Counted from the first letter of the stretch, positions 18,587 to 28,069 are shown. The stretch: 64,000 nucleotides of DNA from DATKQJ01 sp035534295 (GCA_035534295.1 DATLSE010000039.1:1-64000); one strand, 5' to 3'. The notes: generated by a model from the letters alone, not told the origin. Numbers and translations: made by a program.

Positions 18587-19645
18587 GTGAACCTAATCAA
18601 CTCGCTTCTCGGCATCTGGTCGGCGGACATGGGGGTGGACCTCGGTACCGCCAACACGCTGGTCCACGTGCGTGGCCAGGGTGTGGTCATCGACGAGCCC
18701 TCGGTGGTGGCGGTGAGCCGGCGTAGCGGCCAGGTCCTGAGCGTGGGGGCCGAGGCCCGGGCCATGCTCGGGCGCACACCGGCGGACATCGTTGCCCTGC
18801 GTCCACTGCGCGATGGGGTCATCGCCGATTTCGACCAGGCCGAGCAGCTCATCCGCTACTTCATCGCCCGCGCCCACGATCGCCAGTGGCACGTCTCGCA
18901 TCCCCGGCTCCTGCTCGGCGTCCCCTGCGGGGTGACCGAGGTCGAGCGGCGGGCGGTGATCGACGCCGCGCTCAGCGCCGGTGCCCGCGAGGCGCATCTG
19001 ATCGAGGAGCCAATGGCGGCCGCGATCGGCGCCGGACTCCCAGTCCAGCAGGCGGGCGGATCGATGGTGGTCGACATCGGAGGCGGCACCACCGAGGTGG
19101 CGGTGATCTCACTCGGGGGCGTGGTCGCCGCGTCCTCGATCCGCATCGGCGGGGACGAGATGGATGAGGCCGTGATCCAGTACGTGCGCCGCAATCTGGG
19201 CCTTCTGATCGGAGAGCGCACAGCGGAGGAGATCAAGCGCTCGATGGGTTCGGCCTTCCCCTTCGCCCAGGAGCGCTCCTTCACCGTCCGCGGCCGCGAC
19301 CTCATGAGCGGACTCCCCAAGGTGGGCGAGCTGACCACGGCCCATGTGCGCGAGGCCCTGGCTCCAGTCCTGGTCGAGATCATGCGCTCCATCCGCTCCA
19401 CCCTCGACGCCGCCCCCCCCGACCTGGTTGCAGACGTGGCCGAATGCGGAATCGTTCTCTGCGGGGGAGGCGCGCTCATCAGCGGCCTGGACCAGTTGGT
19501 CGCGCACGAGACCCTGATGCCGGTGCGCGTGGCCGAGGCGCCCCTGGCCTGCGTGGTGCGCGGCACCGGGGTGGTGCTGGAGGGGCTGGAGACGATGAGC
19601 CGGCTTTTGGTCAAGGAGCGTCGGGTGCGCGCCCTCAGGTACTGA
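18587..19645 (+). CDS. mreB: MreB, actin-like rod-shape protein
   Basis: MreB polymerises under the membrane and guides lateral wall synthesis. The 352-residue product shows the phosphate-1 motif DLGTANTLV (about 17-25), EEPMAAAIGAG, phosphate-2 VDIGGGTTEVAVISLGG, and the adenosine motif LCGGGALISGLD. GTG at 18587 starts MNLINSLLGIWSADMGVDLG; the early hydrophobic residues fit a membrane-binding N-terminus. The order mreB-mreC-mreD-mrdA-rodA is the classic elongasome operon and predicts a rod-shaped cell. Confidence 0.96.
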   Translation: MNLINSLLGIWSADMGVDLGTANTLVHVRGQGVVIDEPSVVAVSRRSGQVLSVGAEARAMLGRTPADIVALRPLRDGVIADFDQAEQLIRYFIARAHDRQWHVSHPRLLLGVPCGVTEVERRAVIDAALSAGAREAHLIEEPMAAAIGAGLPVQQAGGSMVVDIGGGTTEVAVISLGGVVAASSIRIGGDEMDEAVIQYVRRNLGLLIGERTAEEIKRSMGSAFPFAQERSFTVRGRDLMSGLPKVGELTTAHVREALAPVLVEIMRSIRSTLDAAPPDLVADVAECGIVLCGGGALISGLDQLVAHETLMPVRVAEAPLACVVRGTGVVLEGLETMSRLLVKERRVRALRY

Positions 19646-19670
19646 GGCCGGCGTTGACCAGGTCGATGCC

Positions 19671-20483
19671 TTGAGGCGCTCCCGGGTATCGCCGGCGCGC
19701 AGCTTCGCCCTGGTCGCGTGCGCCCTGCTGGCGATGCTCTTTGTATTCCAGACGCCCCTCATGACCGCCCCGGCCGCCTCGATGCGGGGCCTGATGGCAC
19801 CTCCCGAGCAGCTTGCCACCTCGCTCTGGGGAGGGCTGGGCCAGGGTCTGTCGGTGTTCGGCGACATCTCCAGTCTGCGCGCGCGCAACCGCAGCCTGGC
19901 GGCCCAAAACCAGGCCCTTCAGGCCCAGATCGCCGGCCTGCAGGCGCAGGGAGCCGAGAACCACAACCTGCGCTCGGCTCTCAACTTTGAGCGCAGCTTC
20001 GGCGGCGCCATGGTGGCGGCCCAGGTCATCGCCGAGAGCGCAGCCGGGCTGGACTCCAGCCTGACGATCGATCGCGGTTCCAGCAGCGGCGTCGCCCCGG
20101 GCATGGTGGTGGTCACCGGCGGCGGCCTGGTCGGGATCGTGAGCGCCGCCGCGGTCGCCTCGGCCCAGGTCCAGACCCTGGCTGATCCGCGCCTGCGGGT
20201 CAATGCCTACACCGCCACCTCGCAGCTCAACGGCACCGTCAGTGGGGGGCCCGGCGCGTTGCTCATGAGCGTCATTCCAAGCCCTGGCGTGGTGGCCAGA
20301 GCGGGTGAGGCGGTGCTGACATCGGGGGTGGGTGGGGAGTTCCCACGCGGCATCATGGTCGGGCGCGTTGTGAGCTTCGCCAGCCGGCCGGCGGCGATCC
20401 TGGAGTCGGCCCGGCTGGCCTGGGCCAACCATGTCACCCAGATCAGCGTGGTCTTGGTTCTGACCTCATCCCCCGGTCGATGA
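19671..20483 (+). CDS. mreC: MreC, rod-shape determining protein
   Basis: MreC is a single-pass membrane protein that activates PBP2/RodA. It has 270 residues: a membrane helix at about 12-32, a coiled coil at about 65-105 (SLAAQNQALQAQIAGLQAQG), then a beta-rich domain with LTIDRGSSSGVAPGMVV and the late TSGVGGEFPRGIMVGRV, both typical of MreC. A TTG start at 19671 is used since no ATG or GTG in frame precedes the helix. It overlaps mreD by ATGA. Confidence 0.92.
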   Translation: MRRSRVSPARSFALVACALLAMLFVFQTPLMTAPAASMRGLMAPPEQLATSLWGGLGQGLSVFGDISSLRARNRSLAAQNQALQAQIAGLQAQGAENHNLRSALNFERSFGGAMVAAQVIAESAAGLDSSLTIDRGSSSGVAPGMVVVTGGGLVGIVSAAAVASAQVQTLADPRLRVNAYTATSQLNGTVSGGPGALLMSVIPSPGVVARAGEAVLTSGVGGEFPRGIMVGRVVSFASRPAAILESARLAWANHVTQISVVLVLTSSPGR

Positions 20484-20965
20484 GCGTCCTCCGCCTTTTT
20501 CTCCTCTTCCTTTTGGTCCTGCTCCAGGTGACGCTGCTCGACCGCCTGCCCCTGCTCGGGGTGCCCTCCGCACCACTCCTGGCGGTCGTGGTGGTCTGGA
20601 CCTGGACCCGGGGACCTGCCGGGGGCATCGGCGCCGCGGTGGGCGCTGGGCTGCTCTTGGATCTGTCGTCTTCGGCTCCGCTGGGAGTCCACGCCCTGGC
20701 CCTTTTGGCCGCGGCCGCGGTGGCGGCCGCAGCCGCCCGCCATCTGACTCCGCGCGCGCCCTGGGTCGCGCTCACCGCCGTCGCCGCCGCCGCCGCCTAC
20801 ACCCTGAGCCTGGCCCTATCCGGCCTCCTCCTGGGCTGGGCTCGCCCCCTGCCGGGGCTCGTCCTCGGGCTCAGCCTGGGCGCTGCAGCCGGCGCTGCCC
20901 TCATCGCCCCGCTTGCACTCCCGGTGCTGGGCCGGATGGCGGGATCGGACCGGTTGCGGGTTTGA
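20480..20965 (+). CDS. mreD: MreD, rod-shape determining membrane protein
   Basis: A 161-residue integral membrane protein with about five helices, the usual MreD size. LRLFLLFLLVLLQVTLLDRL at the N-terminus and GAGLLLDLSSSAPLGVHAL in the middle fit the family. It joins MreC and PBP2 in the elongation complex. It starts in an ATGA overlap with mreC, and its stop lies inside the TTGA that starts mrdA. Confidence 0.9.
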   Translation: MSVLRLFLLFLLVLLQVTLLDRLPLLGVPSAPLLAVVVVWTWTRGPAGGIGAAVGAGLLLDLSSSAPLGVHALALLAAAAVAAAAARHLTPRAPWVALTAVAAAAAYTLSLALSGLLLGWARPLPGLVLGLSLGAAAGAALIAPLALPVLGRMAGSDRLRV

Positions 20966-22845
20966 TCGAGGCCGGGCGAAGGGGCAGATCAGCCCGGAGC
21001 TTGCTCTGGACTCCGGGCGGAGACAACCGCCTGCTGGCGGCGTCCCTGATCGCGCTGCTGGCCGCCTCCATGCTCGGCCTGCGCCTGTACCAGCTCCAGG
21101 TCCAGCAGGGGGGTGCCATGGCCGCGCTGGCCTGGTCCAACAGCACGACCCGGATCGTGCTGGAGCCGGATCGGGGCGTCATCTACGATCGCCACGGCAC
21201 CCCGCTGGCTGTGAACCAGGCGGCCTATACCCTGCAGGCCGTGCCGGCGCAGCTTTCCCCCCAGGCTTCATCGCGGGCGCTCGAGCTGCGCCGCCTGGCC
21301 AGCTTGAGTGGTCGTAGCCTGGCCCAGTTGACCCAGCTCCTGGAGAGCCCGAAGAACTACTTGAGCCGGGTCAACCTGGCCACCGGGCTCGACCCCGCGC
21401 AGGCCCAGGCGGTGGAGGAGCTGCTCCCCAGCCTGCCCGGGGTCTACCTGCCCGCGACTCCGCAGCGAACCTACCTCGAGCCGGAGGTGTTCAGCCACAT
21501 ATTGGGCTACACGGGCAGCATCAGCCCGGCCCAGTATCAGCAGCTGCGTCCGAGCGGCTATGCACCCACCGACAGCATCGGCCAGCAGGGCCTCGAGGCC
21601 GGTCTCGAAAGAGAGCTGCGCGGTCAGAGCGGCTGGCAGGAGGTCCAGTACGACGCTGCCGGCAACCCGGTTCGGACCCTGGCCAGCAGTCCCGCTGTGG
21701 CCGGCGACAGCGTGTATCTGTCCATCGACGCCGGATTCCAGGCCGCCACCGACGGCTATCTCCGCCAGGAGCTGGCGCGCGCTCACAAGGTGGCCGGAGC
21801 GGCGGTGGTGGTGGACACGCGGACCGGCCAGGTCCTCGCCATGGCCTCAGAGCCCACCTTCAACCCCAACCTGTTCAGCGCCGGGATCAGCAGCAGCGCC
21901 TACCAGCAGTTGCTGGCGGATCCCGGCCGCCCGCTCTACGACCGCGCTCTGGACGGTCTCTACGCGCCCGGATCGACGTTCAAGATGATCACCGCCGCCG
22001 CCGCGCTGCAACAGGGCACGATCTCCCCGTCGACGACCATGGACTGTCCCTCGCAGATCACCTACGACGGCTGGACCTATCGCAACTGGGCCGGTTATGA
22101 CATGGGCACGATGAACGTCGAAAAGGCGATCGCGGTCTCCTGCGACACCTTCTTTTACCGCACTGCGCAACAGCTGGGGGACCAGCAACTGAGCGCCTAC
22201 GCGCGGGACTTCGGGTACGGAGTCGCCCCTCAGATCGAGATCCCGGGGGCGGCGGCGGGGGTCGATCCCAACGCCGCCTGGCTGGCCCAGAACTGCCCCG
22301 CGGGAACACCGGCCTGCGTTTGGGATCCGGGCCAGACCCTGATCATGGGGATCGGACAGTCCTACCTTCTGACCACGCCCCTGATCCAGGCCATGTACAT
22401 CAGCGCGGTGGCCAATGGAGGCACTCTGTGGCGGCCCAGCGTGGTCTCCCGCACCACCACCGCCTCCGGCGCCGCGATCTCGACCACCCTGCCCCAGGTC
22501 GTGGATCAGGTTCCGGTCTCCCCCCAGGCCATGGACGTGGTCCGAGCCGGGATGCATGATTGCCTGGTCGCCCCCTACGGCACCGGATATGTCCTGCGCC
22601 AGATGCACTTCAGCTGGGATGGGGGGTGCAAGACGGGGACGGCACAGTACGGTGGTTCGGGCACCAACCTGCCCACCCACGCCTGGTTCGCACTCTTTTC
22701 TCCCTATCAGAATCCCGAGATCGCGGTCGTGGTCCTGATCGAGAACGGTGGCGAGGGCAGCGACGTCGCCGCCCCCGTGGCCGGGGAGATCGCCAACTAT
22801 TACTTCGCCCATCGCGCCCAGATCCTGGCCCCGAGCGGGATCTGA
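20962..22845 (+). CDS. mrdA: Penicillin-binding protein 2, elongasome transpeptidase
   Basis: A class B PBP of 627 residues that cross-links peptidoglycan made by RodA. After a short basic stretch there is one membrane helix at about 28-46, then the pedestal domain with RGVIYDRHGTPLA, and the transpeptidase domain: SxxK in APGSTFKMITA (Ser about 337), SxD in VSCDTFFY (about 392) and KTGTAQYGG (about 556). The TTG start at 20962 overlaps the mreD stop as TTGA. rodA follows after 3 bases, so the SEDS-PBP pair is co-expressed. Confidence 0.94.
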   Translation: MIEAGRRGRSARSLLWTPGGDNRLLAASLIALLAASMLGLRLYQLQVQQGGAMAALAWSNSTTRIVLEPDRGVIYDRHGTPLAVNQAAYTLQAVPAQLSPQASSRALELRRLASLSGRSLAQLTQLLESPKNYLSRVNLATGLDPAQAQAVEELLPSLPGVYLPATPQRTYLEPEVFSHILGYTGSISPAQYQQLRPSGYAPTDSIGQQGLEAGLERELRGQSGWQEVQYDAAGNPVRTLASSPAVAGDSVYLSIDAGFQAATDGYLRQELARAHKVAGAAVVVDTRTGQVLAMASEPTFNPNLFSAGISSSAYQQLLADPGRPLYDRALDGLYAPGSTFKMITAAAALQQGTISPSTTMDCPSQITYDGWTYRNWAGYDMGTMNVEKAIAVSCDTFFYRTAQQLGDQQLSAYARDFGYGVAPQIEIPGAAAGVDPNAAWLAQNCPAGTPACVWDPGQTLIMGIGQSYLLTTPLIQAMYISAVANGGTLWRPSVVSRTTTASGAAISTTLPQVVDQVPVSPQAMDVVRAGMHDCLVAPYGTGYVLRQMHFSWDGGCKTGTAQYGGSGTNLPTHAWFALFSPYQNPEIAVVVLIENGGEGSDVAAPVAGEIANYYFAHRAQILAPSGI

Positions 22846-22848
22846 CCC

Positions 22849-23970
22849 ATGCCCGCACGCGAATTCGATCCCATCCAGGCGCTGGCCGCCGGCCTGCTCG
22901 CCGGCCTGGGGCTGATCACGCTTTATTCGGCCTCGCCCCTCGACTTTCGGCGCCAGGTGCTGTTCGTGCTCCTGGGAGTGGCCGTGTACGTGGTCGGCGC
23001 TCGATTCGACTACCGGCTCCTCAAGAGCCTGGCCGCTCCCGCCTACGCCGCGGGCGTCGTGGCCCTGGCCGCGGTCGCCGTCCTCGGTCACACCCGGCTT
23101 GGGGCCCAGCGCTGGATCGACGTCGCCGGGGTTCCCGTGGAGCCGAGCGAGATGGACAAGCTGGTCATGATCGTGGTCCTGGCGGCTCTTTTGAGCCCGG
23201 CGCGGAGATGGACCTGGAGGCGGTTGGGGGGCGTCCTGGCGGTGGCCGCTCTGCCCGCCGGCCTGGTCATGCTCCAGCCTGATCTGGGGACCGCGATCGT
23301 GTTCGCCGCCCTGCTGGTGGGACTGCTCTTTCTGGCCGGGGTCCCCGGACTGCAGCTGGCCGCCGTGGCCGGCGCAGGTCTGCTCCTGCTGCCGCTGATA
23401 CCCCACCTCCTGCACGGATATCAGCGTCAGAGACTGCTCATCTTTCTCGATCCCAGCCGAGATCCCCTGGGGGCGGGATACAACCTGATCCAGGCCCGCA
23501 TCGCGGTCGGCTCCGGGGGGCTCTGGGGACGGGGCTGGGGGCAGGGCGGCGGTCAGCTCGGGTACGTTCCCGCCCGCACCACCGACTTCGTGTTCGCCCT
23601 CTTCGCCCAGCAGTTCGGCCTTATCGGCTCGCTCGTCCTGCTGTTTGTGTTCGGAATTCTGATCTACCGTCTGGGCCGTAGCGCCGCCATGGCCCCCGAT
23701 CGCTTCGGGCGCCTGATCTGCCTCGGCCTGGCCCTGGTCCTGGCGGTGCAGGTGATCCAGAACGTGGGTATGAATCTGGGACTGACCCCCATCGCCGGCA
23801 TTCCCCTGCCCTTCATCTCAAGCGGTGGCTCGTCCCTGGTCACGCTTTCCGCCGGGCTCGGCCTGGCCCAGTCCACGCTCCGTCAGCGCGGCTCCCTGGC
23901 GCACCGCGCTCCACTAGCCTCGCTCACCCACGTCCCCGCTCCGGGTGGAACCGTCCATCTCGGCTTGTAG
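22849..23970 (+). CDS. rodA: RodA, SEDS-family peptidoglycan polymerase
   Basis: RodA is the membrane glycosyltransferase that polymerises lipid II during elongation, paired with PBP2. The 373-residue product has about ten membrane helices and the SEDS signatures: GAQRWIDVAGVPVEPSEMDK, LQPDLGTAIVF with the catalytic-region Asp, and the C-terminal PLPFISSGGSSLVTL. Glu is followed by MDK where many homologues have LAK. Its ATG follows mrdA by 3 bases. A -10 box for rplU follows right at its stop. Confidence 0.94.
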   Translation: MPAREFDPIQALAAGLLAGLGLITLYSASPLDFRRQVLFVLLGVAVYVVGARFDYRLLKSLAAPAYAAGVVALAAVAVLGHTRLGAQRWIDVAGVPVEPSEMDKLVMIVVLAALLSPARRWTWRRLGGVLAVAALPAGLVMLQPDLGTAIVFAALLVGLLFLAGVPGLQLAAVAGAGLLLLPLIPHLLHGYQRQRLLIFLDPSRDPLGAGYNLIQARIAVGSGGLWGRGWGQGGGQLGYVPARTTDFVFALFAQQFGLIGSLVLLFVFGILIYRLGRSAAMAPDRFGRLICLGLALVLAVQVIQNVGMNLGLTPIAGIPLPFISSGGSSLVTLSAGLGLAQSTLRQRGSLAHRAPLASLTHVPAPGGTVHLGL

Positions 23971-23976
23971 TAGAAT
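23971..23976 (+). promoter_or_regulatory. -10 box TAGAAT for rplU
   Basis: TAGAAT immediately after the rodA stop, 8 bases before the GTG start of rplU, separates the ribosomal protein transcript from the elongasome run. Confidence 0.5.
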
Positions 23977-23984
23977 TCCCGTTC

Positions 23985-24407
23985 GTGTCCACGCCTAGCG
24001 CTGCGCTCACGGCCGTCGTAGTGAGCGGTGGCAAGCAGTACAGAGTCGCCTCGGGAGATCGGATCCTGGTCGACCGGCTGGCTGCCGCCCCGGGATCGGA
24101 GATCAGCCTGGGCCCGGTTCTGATGCTGGCCTCGCCCGATTCGATTCGGGTTGGGGCCGAGCTCGCGGACACCCTGATCCAGGCTCGGGTCATCAGCCAT
24201 TCCCGCGGGCCCAAGATCGACGTCCTCCGCTACAAGTCGAAAAAGCGGGTGCGCGTCCATCGCGGCGCGCGCGCCGACCTCAGTGCGATCGAGATCTTGA
24301 GCCTGGGTGATAGCGCTCCGGCCCCCTCGCGGCGACCGGCGCGACGCACCCTCAAAGCGGCCGAGAGCGAGCCCGCCCCGGTCGAGGAGGCTGGCGATGG
24401 CGCATAA
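23985..24407 (+). CDS. rplU: 50S ribosomal protein bL21
   Basis: A 140-residue ribosomal protein. VSGGKQYRVASGDRILVDRL, then GPVLMLASPDSIRVG and GPKIDVLRYKSKKRVRVHRG match bL21. The C-terminal 40 residues form an Ala/Pro/Glu/Arg extension beyond the usual length of about 103. The region after KKRVRVHRG departs from the common GHRQ..T motif. It overlaps rpmA by 11 bases, and rplU-rpmA-obg is a widely conserved order. Confidence 0.93.
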   Translation: MSTPSAALTAVVVSGGKQYRVASGDRILVDRLAAAPGSEISLGPVLMLASPDSIRVGAELADTLIQARVISHSRGPKIDVLRYKSKKRVRVHRGARADLSAIEILSLGDSAPAPSRRPARRTLKAAESEPAPVEEAGDGA

Positions 24408-24654
24408 AAAGGGCGGTGGCTCCTCCCGCAACGGCCGCGACTCCAACGCCCAGCGTCTGGGAGTCAAGGTCTACGGCGGGGAGAGCGTCAACGCGGGTCA
24501 GATCCTGGTTCGCCAGCGAGGCACGGTGATAACGGCCGGTTCAGGAGTGGGGGTGGGTCGGGACCACACCCTGTTCGCCCTCGTCGAGGGAAGCGTGCTC
24601 TACCAGCGCGTGGGCCGGGACGGTCGCCGCGTATCGGTCGCCGGCGAGGTCTGA
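24397..24654 (+). CDS. rpmA: 50S ribosomal protein bL27
   Basis: An 85-residue ribosomal protein whose N-terminus reaches the peptidyl-transferase centre. It begins MAHKKGGGSSRNGRDSNAQR, the standard bL27 start, without the cleaved N-terminal extension found in some Firmicutes. QILVRQRGTVITAGSGVGVG follows. The ATG at 24397 lies inside the end of rplU, so translation is coupled. Confidence 0.96.
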   Translation: MAHKKGGGSSRNGRDSNAQRLGVKVYGGESVNAGQILVRQRGTVITAGSGVGVGRDHTLFALVEGSVLYQRVGRDGRRVSVAGEV

Positions 24655-24671
24655 CCGGGTCTGGGGCGCGG

Positions 24672-25955
24672 GTGCCCGCGTTGGCGCAGCATCCTCCCCG
24701 CGGCCACTTCATCGATTCCGCGCTGATCCGCGTGCGCGCCGGCCACGGCGGGCGGGGCGCGGTATCGTTCCGCCGGGAGCCCTTCGTGCCCCGGGGCGGG
24801 CCCGACGGAGGTGACGGGGGCCGAGGTGGCTCGGTGGTGGTCTTCGCTGACCCTCAACTCTCGTCCCTGGTCGCCTACGTTCGCGTGCCGCAGCGCCGTG
24901 CGGACGACGGCCGGCCCGGGGCCGGAGGCCTCAAGGCGGGGCGAGCGGGGGCCGATCTGCGGCTCGCCGTCCCCCCCGGCACCCTGATCGAGGACGCGCT
25001 CAGCGGCGAGGTGGTCTCCGATCTTTTGCGCCCGGGCGAGGAGGCGGTAGTGGCTCGCGGCGGGAGCGGCGGCCGGGGCAACGTTCACTTCAAAAATTCG
25101 GTCAGGCGCTCGCCTGAGGTGGCCGAGCCCGGACGCGCGGGCGAGGAGCGAGAACTCCGCTTGGAGCTCAAGCTCATCGCCGACGCCGGGCTGGTGGGCG
25201 CTCCCAACGCGGGTAAATCGTCGCTCCTGCGCGCGCTCTCCAACGCCACGCCCAAGGTCGGCGACTACCCCTTCACCACCCTCGACCCGGAGCTGGGCGT
25301 GGTCGAGACCGGGCGCGGGCTGCGCCTGACCATGGCCGACGTGCCCGGGCTCATCCCGGGCGCGGCCAGCGGCGCCGGTCTGGGCCTGCGCTTCCTCCGC
25401 CATCTGGAGCGCACCCGGGTCCTGGTCCTGCTCCTGGACGGGGCCGCCGAGGACCCCTTTGCTCAGCTCGAGAGCATCCGGACCGAGATCGCCGCCTACT
25501 CGCCCGAGCTCGCCGCGCGGCCGCACCTGGTGGCGGTCAACAAGCTCGACCTGGACCAGGTTCGGATCCTGCGCTCGTCCCGGCCCCGGCCCGGGGTGCT
25601 CTGGTGTTCGGCCCACTCCGGTGAGGGCCTGGAGGAGTTGGTGGAGGCCATCGTCGCCGCCCTGGCCCGTGCCCCCATCCCCGATCCGGTCCCGGTTCCG
25701 CGCGTTCTTCGTCTGCGGCCCAAGCGCGGCAGCCAGGAGCCGGTCGAGGTGAGCCGCCGGGGCAGCGGCTTCGCGCTCACCGGGGACCGGCTTAAGCGCC
25801 TGGTCGAGGTCACCGACTTCAACTCCCCCGCCTCGCTCCAGCGTTTCCAGGTCCAGCTGGATCGGATCGGGGTGTCGACCCTGCTCGAAGAGGCGGGAGC
25901 CCAGCCCGGCGACATGGTCTCGGCCTGCGGGATGGAGTTCGAGTACCGACCATGA
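24672..25955 (+). CDS. obgE: Obg/CgtA GTPase
   Basis: A ribosome-assembly and stress GTPase of 427 residues. The N-terminal glycine-rich Obg fold has GGRGAVSFRREPFVPRGG and GGDGGRGGSVVV. The GTPase domain has G1 GAPNAGKSSLLRAL (about 176), G3 DVPGLIPGA and G4 NKLD. The C-terminal OCT domain is present (DFNSPASLQRFQVQLDRIGV). The GTG at 24672 is used. It overlaps nadD by ATGA. Confidence 0.95.
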   Translation: MPALAQHPPRGHFIDSALIRVRAGHGGRGAVSFRREPFVPRGGPDGGDGGRGGSVVVFADPQLSSLVAYVRVPQRRADDGRPGAGGLKAGRAGADLRLAVPPGTLIEDALSGEVVSDLLRPGEEAVVARGGSGGRGNVHFKNSVRRSPEVAEPGRAGEERELRLELKLIADAGLVGAPNAGKSSLLRALSNATPKVGDYPFTTLDPELGVVETGRGLRLTMADVPGLIPGAASGAGLGLRFLRHLERTRVLVLLLDGAAEDPFAQLESIRTEIAAYSPELAARPHLVAVNKLDLDQVRILRSSRPRPGVLWCSAHSGEGLEELVEAIVAALARAPIPDPVPVPRVLRLRPKRGSQEPVEVSRRGSGFALTGDRLKRLVEVTDFNSPASLQRFQVQLDRIGVSTLLEEAGAQPGDMVSACGMEFEYRP

Positions 25956-26554
25956 GGGTGGGAGTGGTCGGCGGCACCTTCGATCCCATCCATCTCGGTC
26001 ACATCGCCATGGCCGCCGCCGCCCGCGATTGCGCCGGCCTTGATCGGGTCCTGCTGGTGCCCTCCGGCGAGCCTCCGCATCGCGCCGACGCCATCGCGGG
26101 CTCCAAGGAGCGACTCCGCATGTGCCGCCTCGCGGTGGAGGGCCACCCGGGCTTTGAGGTCTTGGATCTCGAGGTGTCGAGGCCGGGACCCTCGTACACG
26201 GTTGACACGCTCGAGTCCTTGACTCAGAGCCGCCCCGAGGACGAGCTCTACCTGGTCTTAGGCTGGGACGCGGCTCGCGACATACCGTTGTGGCACCGCC
26301 CCGAGCGCGTGCTCGCCCTGACCCGACTCGTCATCGTGAGCCGCCCGGGATGGCCGGAGCCGCAACCCCAAGACCTCCGCGCCGCCGGCATTGATCCCGC
26401 CCGGGCCCTGCTCTGCCGCGCCGAGACGCCCGACATCGAGGCCCGGGAGATCCGGCGCCGGCTCGAGGAGGGAGAGGCGCTGGACGGGTTGCTCGACCCC
26501 CGCGTGGCGCTCCACCTGCGTCAGCACCGGCTCTATCCGGCGCCAACGGCGTGA
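25952..26554 (+). CDS. nadD: Nicotinate-nucleotide adenylyltransferase
   Basis: Converts nicotinate mononucleotide and ATP to deamido-NAD in NAD synthesis. The 200-residue protein has the nucleotidyltransferase motif GGTFDPIHLGHIAMA (about 6-20) and the second motif in DIEAREIRRRLEEGE in place of ISST.IR. VLGWDAARDIPLWHRPE is typical of NadD. The obg-nadD-rsfS order is common in bacteria. It starts in an ATGA overlap with obg. Confidence 0.93.
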   Translation: MRVGVVGGTFDPIHLGHIAMAAAARDCAGLDRVLLVPSGEPPHRADAIAGSKERLRMCRLAVEGHPGFEVLDLEVSRPGPSYTVDTLESLTQSRPEDELYLVLGWDAARDIPLWHRPERVLALTRLVIVSRPGWPEPQPQDLRAAGIDPARALLCRAETPDIEAREIRRRLEEGEALDGLLDPRVALHLRQHRLYPAPTA

Positions 26555-26564
26555 GGCGGACGAC

Positions 26565-26945
26565 GTGGTGAGGGAATACAGCAGCAAGGACCTGGCCGAC
26601 CTCCTGCTCACCGTCGCGGCCGACAAGCTCGCCTTCGAGCCCGTCCTCATCGACCTGGCGGGGCGGACCTCGGTGGCCGACTACTTCGTCATCTGCGAGG
26701 GCGAGACCGACCGCCAGGTGCGCGCCATCGCGGACGCCATGGTGGAGTCGGCGCGCGCCGTCGGCCAGCGCCCGCTCAAGGTCTCCGGATACCAGGACGC
26801 AAGCTGGATCCTGATCGACTTCGACGCCGTACTGGCCCACGTCTTTCTGCCCGGTGAGCGCGACTACTACGACCTGGAAAGCCTTTGGTCGGCGGCCGCG
26901 CGGCGGCGCGGCGAGGCTCGAGACCCGCTCTCAGATCAGCCGTGA
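26565..26945 (+). CDS. rsfS: Ribosomal silencing factor RsfS
   Basis: Binds bL14 and blocks joining of ribosomal subunits when nutrients are short. About 126 residues: SVADYFVICEGETDRQVRAI and DASWILIDFDAVLAHVFLP match the RsfS/Iojap signatures. Two adjacent GTG codons (26565 and 26568) can start it; both lie just before homology. The frame runs open further upstream but overlaps nadD without homology. The TGA is shared with the GTG of the next gene (GTGA). Confidence 0.92.
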   Translation: MVREYSSKDLADLLLTVAADKLAFEPVLIDLAGRTSVADYFVICEGETDRQVRAIADAMVESARAVGQRPLKVSGYQDASWILIDFDAVLAHVFLPGERDYYDLESLWSAAARRRGEARDPLSDQP

Positions 26946-28069
26946 GCACGGGGGCGGGACCCCGGAGCCTTCGCCTCGGGGTCGACCTGACCGCCTGCTG
27001 GAGGCCCCGGGTGGGCATGGTCACGATGGCGCTCGAGCTGGTCCGGGCGCTGGCCGAGCTGGTGCCACTGGTCCTCTTCGCCAGCCTTGAGCGTCCGACC
27101 TCCCTGGCCCGGATCGAGGCCGAGTTCGTCCTCTCCCCGCATCGCCACGAGCTCTGGAACAAGCTCGTCTGGCTGCCTTCGGTGGAGGCGGCGAGCCAGC
27201 TCGACGCCATGCTCTATCCCTACTGGCCGAGCCCGCCCCGGCGCCATCGCGGTGCCCCGCCCGCGCTGGTCATGATCCACGACCTGGCCTACCGCCTGCG
27301 TCCGGAGTCGGTGCCCTGGCAGCAGCGCCTTTACCTGGGCACGCTGGTCCCGGCCGCGCTGCGCCAGGCGGACCTGATCCTCACCCCCTCCCGCACCAGC
27401 CGGGACGACCTGATCGCACTTCACCCACTGCCCGGGCTCGCCGAGCGGGTCCACGTCATCGCGCCCGGGCGCTCGGGCGAGGACTTGGCCCCGGGGCCGC
27501 TCCCGCCGAAGATCAGGCCCGGTTTCATCCTCGCCGTGGGCACGCTCGAGCGCCGCAAGAACTACCTTCAGCTGCTCTCAGCCCACCGCCTGATGACGCC
27601 CCGACCCCAGCTCGTCATCGTCGGGCGGCCGGGCTGGGGGTCGGACGACCTCCAGCGTCGCCTGGCCGCCGACGCCGAGGTCGTGTTGCTCGGCCACGTC
27701 GACGACGCGGTGCTGCAGACCCTCTACCGCTCCGCCTCCCTGCTCGCGTTTCCGAGCCTGTATGAGGGCTTCGGATTGCCACTCCTGGAGGCCATGACCC
27801 AGGGCCTGCCGGCGGTGGTGTCGAGCGCGGGTTCCCTGCCCGAGGTGGCCGCGGGAGCAGCCCTGGTGGTTCCCCCAGACCAGCCCCAAGAGCTGGCGCG
27901 GGCCATGACCTCGATCCTGTCCGACCCCGCCCTGGCCGAGGAGTTAAGACTCCGGGGCCGCACGCGCGCGCTCGAGTTCGACTGGGGCCGCTCCGCCCGC
28001 TCCCTCTTGGAGCTGGTTCAGGCCAGTGTCCGAACGGCTCCCGCCCGAGAGGCTAGATTGGGAGGATGA
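26942..28069 (+). CDS. Glycosyltransferase family 4
   Basis: A GT-B glycosyltransferase of 375 residues. FILAVGTLERRKNYLQLLSA begins the second Rossmann domain, and SLYEGFGLPLLEAMTQGLP holds the EGFGLP..EAM donor-sugar site. ADLILTPSRTSRDDL is typical of the end of domain one. Acceptor and sugar are unknown; no membrane segment is seen. The GTG at 26942 overlaps the rsfS stop (GTGA); the frame is open upstream but lacks homology. Confidence 0.85.
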   Translation: MSTGAGPRSLRLGVDLTACWRPRVGMVTMALELVRALAELVPLVLFASLERPTSLARIEAEFVLSPHRHELWNKLVWLPSVEAASQLDAMLYPYWPSPPRRHRGAPPALVMIHDLAYRLRPESVPWQQRLYLGTLVPAALRQADLILTPSRTSRDDLIALHPLPGLAERVHVIAPGRSGEDLAPGPLPPKIRPGFILAVGTLERRKNYLQLLSAHRLMTPRPQLVIVGRPGWGSDDLQRRLAADAEVVLLGHVDDAVLQTLYRSASLLAFPSLYEGFGLPLLEAMTQGLPAVVSSAGSLPEVAAGAALVVPPDQPQELARAMTSILSDPALAEELRLRGRTRALEFDWGRSARSLLELVQASVRTAPAREARLGG